Of a stretch of DNA of 64,000 bases, positions 56,360 through 64,000 are shown piece by piece (within the stretch, counting starts at the first letter, position 1; each line of letters opens with the position of its first letter). The stretch lies in NCBI GenBank assembly GCA_025331435.1, contig JAIWNI010000008.1:372001-436000 (forward strand), in the 5' to 3' direction. Origin of the DNA: Choanephora cucurbitarum (Eukaryota > Mucoromycota > Mucoromycetes > Mucorales > Choanephoraceae). The notes beneath the pieces were generated by a model. That model was given only the letters and a program-made list of their open reading frames with translations. It ran no database searches and was not told the origin of the DNA. A program made the position numbers and the translations under genes.

Positions 56360-56866
56360 ATGTCTCAATCAGCTCAAAACAACTTACCATCAATGAACAC
56401 AGAACAGAAATCAGAAGTACCCGATTTAAGCAATCCATATGTGTATCCTTCGAATCCAGTAGCACATGAAACAAGAGATCAAGACTTTACTCCAACATCA
56501 AGTACATTCAATCACATTCAATCAAGTGAAGTGGATCCTGAGCTATCCAAGTTCAAAAGCTTCTTTTGGAAAAAGACAGGAGAATTACAATCGACTCTAG
56601 GCTCAATGGCAGGCTGGACATCCTGGCAAGAAACAGGCGAAAAAACTATGCATGATGCGGAATTGGAATACAAGCGAGCAGAAGAAAGACTAAATAAAGG
56701 AGAAGCTAGTCGGATTCATGGAGAATATGACCGCCTTATGGGGTATGCTACTTATGCGGTTGGACATATAGCTGGTGACAACGATATGCAAGCTAAGGCT
56801 AATCAGCGGAAAGAAAGAGGTTTAGCTGAGATACAGAAAAGCTCAAGTGGTCACAGTCAATTTTAG
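56360..56866 (+). CDS. CsbD/Hmp1-like stress protein
   Basis: A 168-residue frame with a disordered, Ser/Pro/Asn-rich first 65 residues. A helical, charged second half follows: FWKKTGELQSTLGSMAGWTS, then KTMHDAELEYKRAEERLNKG, then YDRLMGYATYAVGHIAGDND. The KxxGxxxxxxGxxxGxxxxxxxG pattern resembles CsbD-like bacterial stress proteins and fungal Hmp1-type proteins, which are small and abundant under stress. The starting ATG follows a T-rich leader, 163 bp after the TTC39 gene on the same strand. No introns, signal peptide or membrane helix are seen. The family call is by pattern only. Confidence 0.65.
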   Translation: MSQSAQNNLPSMNTEQKSEVPDLSNPYVYPSNPVAHETRDQDFTPTSSTFNHIQSSEVDPELSKFKSFFWKKTGELQSTLGSMAGWTSWQETGEKTMHDAELEYKRAEERLNKGEASRIHGEYDRLMGYATYAVGHIAGDNDMQAKANQRKERGLAEIQKSSSGHSQF

Positions 56867-58323
56867 TCAATACAGTTATCAGTAAACATAAAGGGATTAA
56901 AGGCTTTCATCCTTTCGTATAAACCAAACTTACTTAATTTTCATGTTGCTTTTTTTTTTACCCGAGGTATTTAAAGAGATTAAAGAACCAACCTAAAACA
57001 ATAAAATGACATAAAACTGTGTTACCCAATATCGTTCATAGCTGACGCTAAGCAGTTTTTCTTGGAAAAGCTCTTGCCATAGCATTAGTTATGAGACAAT
57101 TCATCTCAAGTATAATGCCACTTCCCTTTGGTAGAAACCGATTTGCACTTTATAATAATTTTTATTATGTGGTGGATCACATAAACTTCTAGAAGGAAAC
57201 AAACAGAAAATTGGCAAAATGATTGTTAGTTTCTTCTTTATCACTTCTTATAATCTTATACAAGCTAGTAAGCTGTCATGATGTTTTCTAGCGCCCAATT
57301 CGTTCACATGAATAAATCAATAGTAACTCGAAATAGATTTTGCATCATATGTATTCAAATCTTTGTCTATTTCTAAAAAGATATCTTGCTCATTTTGTCT
57401 AAAAAATTATAAAACATGCAGTAATGATGCGTTTAATAAACAAAAAGGACCTCTTCTAATTCAAATTCGTAAACGAAGAGGCTTAACATACTCTCTTCTA
57501 TCTTTTCTTTTCTTTTTGGCTTATCAAAAAAAAATTACCTGCTATCTTGGAAAAACGTATTTTTAGAAGTGGTGAGCTCTTTAATTCTGAAGCGTGTGCA
57601 GTAATCATTGAACAAACAAATATTGATTTTGCAGTTTTGGGCGCTGGATTTGATTGCACAGGGATGATGAGCTTGAAGTCTACGTCAGTCTCCTTGAAGT
57701 GTATTTTTCTGAAAAAGAGACATTTTCTTTTTAGCTCTAACAATTGAATATCAAATTTGTATCGTTGCAAGACTTGTCGCATGGTTTCCGTATTAAGAGA
57801 CACTATCCAAGTTCTCAAGATACTTGAAGAAGTCCATAGAAAACCAAAAGCTGATGTCAGTTGGGGCAGAGCTAATCAAGGATACAATGCATTTTTTTAT
57901 CAAACTCTGTTCGCTATATCTTGTGGCCAAAGCCATTTTTACATCAAGAGGGATGGAGCTTTGGTATCATTAAGTGATCCGTGCCATTTGTGAATGTCTT
58001 GAGGTATATAACATATGGCCTGATCAAATGCTTCGTGCCTCGAAGATGGCTTGTTTGGTTGCTAGAAGCTGAAAACTAGGTGACCTCGATGTCTTTGATC
58101 ATATAGAGGAGCTTGCCGATCATAGGTTCGGATGAAAGTAGGGAACATCTCAATTCTTTTCTTGGCTATTATGTCCCTTAAAACACTCCTAAGGACAAAG
58201 ATGATGACTTCGGAAATTTTCTGCTCAGTATTGAGAAATGATTTAACCAAAGGCAAATCATGCTTTTTCTCTGCAAGCATTTAACGTTAAAGTATCACTA
58301 AAGTTCTGTTTGTTACACGTATC
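56867..58323. other. Gene-poor region with decayed-looking ORFs
   Basis: Two adjacent plus-strand frames, 57547-57747 and 57757-57993, look protein-like (FRSGELFNSEACAVIIEQTN; KADVSWGRANQGYNAFFYQT). A stop separates them and neither has a good start, suggesting a decayed gene of unknown type. A minus-strand 72-codon frame lies at 58062-58280. I cannot assign any of these to a family. Confidence 0.35.
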
Positions 58324-58965
58324 ATGCAAGCGTTGCTGAACAATGGAAGCAAATCAATCAGTTTTATGTACACCCCATTTTCTTATTTTAAACCCACTTC
58401 AAACTCTGATTCCAGTCCCCCCCCCCCCCCGCCTTCCTCTCTCTCTCTTTTTTCAAGTTTGCAAATACATCCAGATAACTTCACTCCTTCCATAGGTTCA
58501 AAATTCATGAGCCTCGAGGAAGCGACTAACAAATGCAAAGAACATGCCAAATCCCAAGGATTCAGTATTTCAGTTGCTAAATCTAGCACCAACCCAGTTG
58601 CGAAAAGGCGCTACTATTGTGAGCTCAAGTGTTCCAGAGCAGGTAATTATCGAAGCAAGTCAACTGGTCAAAGAAGAAGTTCACACAAAAGATGCGGCTG
58701 CAAATATCGTATCCGTATTAAAGAAATAGACCAGGAATGGATCATCACTCACTTTGACTCCATTCATAATCATGAGCCTCTTATTCAAAACGACCAAAAC
58801 TCTAAAGCAGATGGTCCTGGCATCCGCGAGATAGACTTGGAGGTTTCAGCTTCTCTTCATAGACTCCAATGTGCATTGCAATCCTTAACAGACAAAAGTG
58901 TCAGAGCTTCAGTCATTAAAAAAATCCATTTGTTTTGTGCTGAAATTGAGCAGCATAACTCTTAA
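58324..58965 (+). CDS. FAR1-type zinc-finger DNA-binding protein
   Basis: A 213-residue frame with an N-terminal Ser/Pro-rich part, including a poly-Pro encoded by a pure C run near 58417-58430. A FAR1-type DNA-binding domain follows: SLEEATNKCKEHAKSQGFSI, RRYYCELKCSRAGNYRSK, KRCGCKYRIRIKEID, and the closing WIITHFDSIHNHEPL, giving the Cys-Cys-His-x-His zinc site. This domain derives from MULE transposases and was recruited as plant FHY3/FAR1 transcription factors. Here it is followed only by a short helical tail (HRLQCALQSLTDKSV), with no transposase core. It may be a domesticated regulator or a truncated transposase. The C run makes frame errors possible. Confidence 0.7.
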   Translation: MQALLNNGSKSISFMYTPFSYFKPTSNSDSSPPPPPPSSLSLFSSLQIHPDNFTPSIGSKFMSLEEATNKCKEHAKSQGFSISVAKSSTNPVAKRRYYCELKCSRAGNYRSKSTGQRRSSHKRCGCKYRIRIKEIDQEWIITHFDSIHNHEPLIQNDQNSKADGPGIREIDLEVSASLHRLQCALQSLTDKSVRASVIKKIHLFCAEIEQHNS

Positions 58966-60380
58966 TTGACTTCGCAACATGATATTTAGATGTACAGAAA
59001 GAGAAACATACCAACAAAAGCCACTTTTGCCAAAGAAAGAGTCGCCATCTTGTCAATCAACTGCAGAAACCAATTTGACACTACCATTTAACGATAAGAA
59101 GATTAAAATCAGAAAAGTTGTTGCTTTGATTAAAGAACACAGGCCTTTCAATGAACAATGTTTACAAGCCAGTATTTTCCCGTTTTGTTTATGAAAGAAG
59201 ATGGCTCATGATGAGAAACAGAGTCGCTGTTAATGAGCGAAAGTCAAAGTAGTTGTTTAGAATACTATTGATGTTAATCTATTAGCTTTGAGAATATCTA
59301 AAACTGATAATACAATGAACGCTAGTGATAAGAACCAATCTAGGAAAGACAAAGAATCCTTGCCAAGTTTTTTCAAATGCTTGAACTGAATACTTTTTTT
59401 CACAAGCTTGCTAAATCTAATGATTCAATGATTCGAATCATTGTGTATTTGGTAGCCAATATTTCTACATATGCAACAGCAACATGACAAGTTCGGAGGT
59501 TCATGTGGCGCTGAAGCCAATTTACTAGTGCTGGAAAGTATTTGAGCATCAAGGAAAAAGAAACAATTAAGTAACTGAAAGGATCGGCATAAATCAAATT
59601 ATATCAGAATCTGCTCATCACTTGAATTATGCACCAGCTTCTCAAAGGACACGTGAGGCTGTCTGGTGCCAGCTGTGCAAACCATCAACATAACAATGTT
59701 GTAGCTTGCCATACTTTTAATTCTCTAAACCCAGACCCCACCATTGTTTCATTGTGTAAAGTTGAAAGCTAAAATGTTGATCTAGAAGCGATATGTGCAA
59801 TGGCACTTAAATGACATGCGGGTCATTTGGTTCGTGCATTTTGAATGCAGAAGCTGCAATAGGTCCTAATAAGCCGCAAGTATCTATACCCTTCAAGAGT
59901 CTAGCAAAATTTTACAGCTAATGAGAATTAAAGCCATGAGTTTATATGAATAATAAGGAAGAGATTATTACTGTTTCAATTCTATTATTAACTCATTTTT
60001 TTTAGGTTAAAAAATAGCTTCAAGGCCAAAGAACTGTGTATGTGGTTATATGTACCGCATTCCATATTTTAAAGGCATAAAACTCAATCAGAATTTTCTG
60101 TTGAGTCTGCTAAAAAAGCAATTCAAAAGAGATTCTATTGCTTTTCTTCTCTAAGGTATATAGATCATTGCACTCTTAAGTCATTCTGGTGATACCCTCG
60201 TTCACATTACTCGAATTTATGAGCGGGCTTTTTTTTTCCATGCTGAAAGTTCATTTTGTCGGGTGAATACAACCCCATTGAATTAAATCACCGTTTTTTT
60301 TCTGTGCCTAAAATTTTTTTTTACCCAACTCTTTCCTCTTTTTTTCTTATTCTTGTTTGATCAAACGAAGGAGGGATATC
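58966..60380. other. Non-coding stretch after the FAR1 gene
   Basis: About 1.4 kb. A 71-codon frame at 58979-59194 (+) directly follows the FAR1 gene, and its basic, protein-like sequence could be a leftover of a longer transposase reading frame. The rest shows no gene. The last 100 bases (60290-60380) are T-rich, leading into the carrier gene. Confidence 0.4.
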
Positions 60381-61446
60381 ATGTCAACCACCAAAAAGAC
60401 TTATCCTTTTTATTTCGGCGGTGCTGCCTCTTGTGTAGCTGCTGTTGTTGTCCATCCCTTCGACCTTACCAAAGTTCGACTTCAGAATGCAAAGGGAAGT
60501 ATGAAGCTTAGTATGTTCTCTACCATGGTCAAAATTGCCCAAAACGAAGGATTTGTCAATCTCTATGCTGGTCTTTCTGCCTCAATTCTTAGACAGGCTA
60601 CTTATTCAACTGTTCGATTCGGTGTTTATGAAAAATTAAGAGACAAAGTCCAAGCACAAAGAAGTGAGTTTTCCAAAAAAAAAAAAAAAAATAGAAAACT
60701 AGCAAGAGGATATGAACAAAGATGACTCATCCAATGAAAATAGAGGCTGGCGTGATGGAACTTTTGTTATGTTCTAGTATTGCAGGTGCCTTAGGTGGTG
60801 CCTGTGGTAATCCCGGAGATGTTATCAATGTCCGCATGCAGAATGATGGACAATTGCCACCTCAACAGCGCCGTAACTATAAGCATGCTCTTGATGGTGT
60901 TCTCCGTATCTCAAGAGAAGAAGGTGCTGCTGCATTGTTTCGCGGTTTGGGCCCTAATGTCAACAGAGCCATCTTGATGACTTCGGCTCAATGTGTTTCA
61001 TATGACATTTTCAAGTATCTCATTTTGAACCACACATCCCTTCAAGATGGTGTGCCTATTCACTTGACCTCTAGTGTACTTGCTGTAAGTAATTTTTTTT
61101 CGTCTTAAAGGGAAAGAGGTGTCAGGGTAAAGAAAAAGGTTATTGACTATGTTTCACTCTTTTTTAGGGACTTGTGGCCACTACTGTATGTTCACCTGTT
61201 GATGTCATTAAGACTCGTATTATGTCAGCCAGCACAAATGATCAGAAGATGTCAGCTTCTCAAATCATGAAGCAAATGTTCAAGGCTGAAGGCATCAGTT
61301 CCTTCTTCAAGGGTTGGACACCTGCCTTCATTCGTTTAGGTCCTCAAACAATCATCACTTTTGTTGTGCTTGAACAATTCAAGTCCTGGTATGACTTGCT
61401 TCAATCCAAATCAGTGTCTACAAAGACTGTCGCTCATCAGCTTTAA
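60381..61446 (+). CDS. DIC1: Mitochondrial dicarboxylate carrier
   Basis: An inner-membrane carrier exchanging malate or succinate for phosphate (SLC25A10/Dic1 type). Three exons (60381-60663, 60744-61084, 61168-61446) give about 300 residues, normal for the family. The ATG at 60381 is preferred over the upstream TTG. All three mitochondrial-carrier repeats are present: PFDLTKVRLQ, PGDVINVRMQ and PVDVIKTRIM. Dic1-like features include YFGGAASCVAAVVVHPFDLT and GNPGDVINVRMQND. Intron 1 contains a run of 17 A residues; its acceptor (AAAATAG) was chosen because it alone keeps the repeat-2 frame open. It converges on VAC8. Confidence 0.94.
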
Positions 61447-62442
61447 ATTCGCTCATTTCTTGTTGAATTTATCTACTATTTATTGATTCTCTCCAGGCAT
61501 TAGATTGATGAATCTTCTATACACAAACTTATTTTTGATATCATTTAAACTACAGATCTCATTTTAGAATTTAGAACGCATTTAAAAAAAAAAATTTCTA
61601 CCATTTGCCCATAATTTCCCAACTTTTTCATCTTTTTTTTTTTTTTAGGTTTTAGTCTGTAAGACAAGAAAGCGTTGATTTCTTAATTTAATTTGCCTCT
61701 TTAAGGCATTTCTTTTCTCCTTTTTTAAGAAGTTGTAGTTAAGCCAGGAAAGAAGAAAACGATGTTTTTGCCATACACGATGACAAGAGATGCCTTAAGT
61801 ATCTTGATATACACGGCTTTAGATCTCATGTTATGTGCATTTAAGATGTGACAGGAAGAAGCAGCGTTGATTCTTAGTGTAACTATAGCAATCAACTCTA
61901 ACTGTCGGCCTTTTCAGTGCTCTCATTCTGATAACATATGCTAGCTTGATCTAGACTTACCATGCTACGCGAATAATTTGTTCTATGATTGCAAACGTTA
62001 CAGAGCTTTATCTCAAGCCTGACTAATTTGCTCTAATAGTAACATGGTTGAAACCCCAGATGGAGAAGCACAGATCATCGTTCTTTCATAATTTGTGTAT
62101 GTTGAATCGCTTTTGAGCCCTTTTCTTTTGTGAGACAAGAAAGTATGCAACATACTCTTCATAAATGTTATAACCTAATACTATTGTTTTAAGATGTATT
62201 CTCTCATATGAAACTTCTGTCTTGTTTTTTTATATCCATTGCATTCAAACAAACTGGACAAATCAGAATTACTCTCTGACATCGCACAAAAAGAAAGATC
62301 TTATGAAGATTGTTTGAGAAGAAAAGAACTTTTCATTTATATGAAGATTATTCAAAGCAACATTTGTTCTATATAACAAGATGATTATGGCAGAGTAAAA
62401 GAATTTGCCATAGACAGTGCATGTGCCAACATGAAGTAGTGT
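61447..62442. other. Intergenic region between convergent genes
   Basis: About 1 kb between the 3' ends of DIC1 and VAC8. It has long T runs near 61590-61650 and no supported ORF. I see nothing else. Confidence 0.5.
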
Positions 62443-64000
62443 TTAAGCAAATGCGCTTTTCGTGTTCAAGCTGTTAATTGCCATAGCTGCAATAGTTTGT
62501 AACTCACTTTGATGAGCTAATGCCATAGGTGCCAATAGCTCATGTATACCTAGCTGTAGTAAAAGAGTTCTTACTTCGTCACTAACTGCCAATACAGCTA
62601 GAGTGGCTATCATCTCAATCTGAACACTCGTTGGTACATGTTGAATTGATTGTTTGATACGTTCAACTACACCTGCTTCAACAACAGCTCTTTTGTTACG
62701 CTCAGTGCTGGCTGCTATGTTTCTTAATGTAGAAACCGCATGATGCTGAATCTCTTCATTGTCGTCGTAACATAAAAGTTCGATAAGTGGGTTGATAAAT
62801 CCTGCGTCAATAATAGGCGATTCGTTAGCAGGATGGATAGAGATGTTACGAACACAGGCAACAGACGATAGAATGAGAGGCAAAAACGACGACTTCAATA
62901 ATCTTAGAATTGGTGGTAGCCCTCTATACTGAACAATTTCCAATTGAAACTTCTCTACCAAAAGAAAGATACATGAATTAGCTAAAAAACAAATAATCTA
63001 TCCTCTTACCGTCTGATGCAAGGTTACGTAACGCTAAGGCAGCTTGACATTGTACTTTAAGACTTTTGGCATCCATCAGCTGTATCAAATACTGTACAAG
63101 CTGAGGATCTGACTGAGCTAGTTTGATGCGATTAACATCTATTACAGATACAGAAAAAATGAATAAAAAGACAAAGAGTTGTAAGAACAGAAGGTTTTTA
63201 CCATCAACTGCGATATTTGACAAGGCTGTTGTACAGTAGTATTGAACGTCTGAGTCAGAAGAATTCAACAAATGAATAAGAGCTGGAATGACATTTGCTC
63301 TCATTAATAGCTGACGATTTTCTTCTATTAACTCAAGACAATGTTATGTCAATCGGGACTCTTTTTTTTTCATCTATTTTGCTTACGGGTATGTGTCATA
63401 TTGAGCAATGCACCGATTGCATTTCTTTGAACCTCTCGGTTATCTGATCTAGTCAGATCAATCAATATCTGTAAAGCTTCTGAACTTGCAACAGGGTTCT
63501 TGTTTTCATCTTAAATAGTCCATTGTCAGTTCTCTCTCTTTTCTTTTTCAGAAATTATTTAATTTGCTCACCATGTGTGGTTAAATTGGTAATACAACCT
63601 ACAGTGTTGCATTGTACTTCTAAATCTAATGAATTCATCTGCTGAATCAAGTATTGCAGCCCGCCCAATCTGATGATAGACAATTTGTTCTCGACTAAAG
63701 TTGAGTTGAATGGAATTTCAAGAAATGTGGCAATAGTGAGAAGCGATTTTAGTTATGTAAAGTACAAATGAAAGACTTACCATTGACAGCTAGACTTCCT
63801 AACGCTGCACTGGAGGCACGCTGAATTTCAACATCATGGGATTGTAACAGGAATAGAACAGGATCTAGCGTCTCATGCCCTACTTGTCTTACATCTTGGT
63901 TGTATTTATAAATAGATAACGACTTATCAGCCTTTCATTTCAGTTTTACCTTTTTTAGTGATTTCTGCAAAAGCAAAAGCAGCTGATCTCTGCAGATCAA
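62443..64000 (-). CDS. VAC8: Vac8 armadillo-repeat protein, 3' part (runs off right end)
   Basis: Vac8 is a vacuole-membrane armadillo protein used in vacuole inheritance, nucleus-vacuole junctions and autophagy. The window holds the C-terminal part over at least six exons, and the 5' end lies beyond 64000. Armadillo repeats are clear: [13 protein letters not shown], then [20 protein letters not shown] with [45 protein letters not shown] with [23 protein letters not shown], and [20 protein letters not shown]. The last exon (to 62443) ends KSAFA. Introns are about 50-80 nt. The N-terminal acylation site used for vacuole anchoring is outside this window. Confidence 0.93.

Noticed and set aside
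1..64000. CRISPR arrays, rRNA or operon-like structures
   Set aside because: No regularly spaced repeats, rRNA-like conserved segments or polycistronic spacing are visible; all recognised genes are eukaryotic and intron-bearing or monocistronic.

Overview
This window reads as nuclear DNA of an early-diverging filamentous fungus, most likely a mucoralean (Mucoromycota). The DNA is AT-rich. Genes are split by many short introns (mostly about 45-80 nt, GTAAG-type donors, YAG acceptors), and pyrimidine-rich leaders precede the start codons. The gene set is purely eukaryotic and fungal (Vac8, Mvp1, Sec2, Iml2/TTC39, a fused P450-reductase). I cannot name the species from sequence alone.

Layout. 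0-5 kb: a broken reading frame at the left edge, a gene-poor stretch, then a seven-exon homologue of the transcription-pausing subunit NELF-C/D. 5-11.3 kb: an unrecognised Ser/Lys-rich protein, then a Sec2-type Rab exchange factor and the sorting nexin Mvp1/SNX8 on the minus strand. 12.5-23.2 kb: the CCR4-NOT scaffold Not1, converging on casein kinase 2 beta, followed by a cytosolic Hsp70 with heat-shock elements upstream. 23-28 kb: mostly non-coding, with one small Cys-rich protein. 28.0-35.1 kb: a block holding riboflavin kinase, a GH31 glycosidase-like gene and a GPR1/FUN34/YaaH acetate-transporter-family gene. This block is bounded by two near-identical 357-bp inverted repeats and matching 7-bp flanks, so it looks like one large TIR-bounded unit. 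35.9-39.6 kb: a self-sufficient cytochrome P450-reductase fusion with an unusual extra N-terminal domain. 40.2 kb: a short TA-flanked MITE. 42.7-46.6 kb: a small NATD1-like acetyltransferase assembled from three exons, and a tandem-START lipid-binding protein. 48-56.9 kb: phosphomannomutase, an MSP-domain protein, an FSP1/AIF-like oxidoreductase, an Iml2/TTC39 protein with an 8-nt microexon, and a CsbD-like stress protein. 57-64 kb: decayed ORFs, a FAR1-type zinc-finger protein, the mitochondrial dicarboxylate carrier, and the 3' part of the armadillo protein Vac8 running off the right end.

The genes are mainly housekeeping: transcription and mRNA turnover (NELF-C/D, Not1, CK2), membrane traffic and organelle biology (Sec2, Mvp1, Vac8, START, MSP, TTC39), and metabolism (PMM, FMN1, DIC1, P450, GH31-like). 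They are not an operon or an obvious biosynthetic cluster. The features most worth following are the TIR-bounded 7.1-kb block, the fungal NELF-C/D, the GH31 gene that lacks its expected nucleophile, and the extra domain on the P450 fusion. All exon boundaries were placed by eye from splice motifs, reading-frame continuity and remembered family sequence, and need transcript support.
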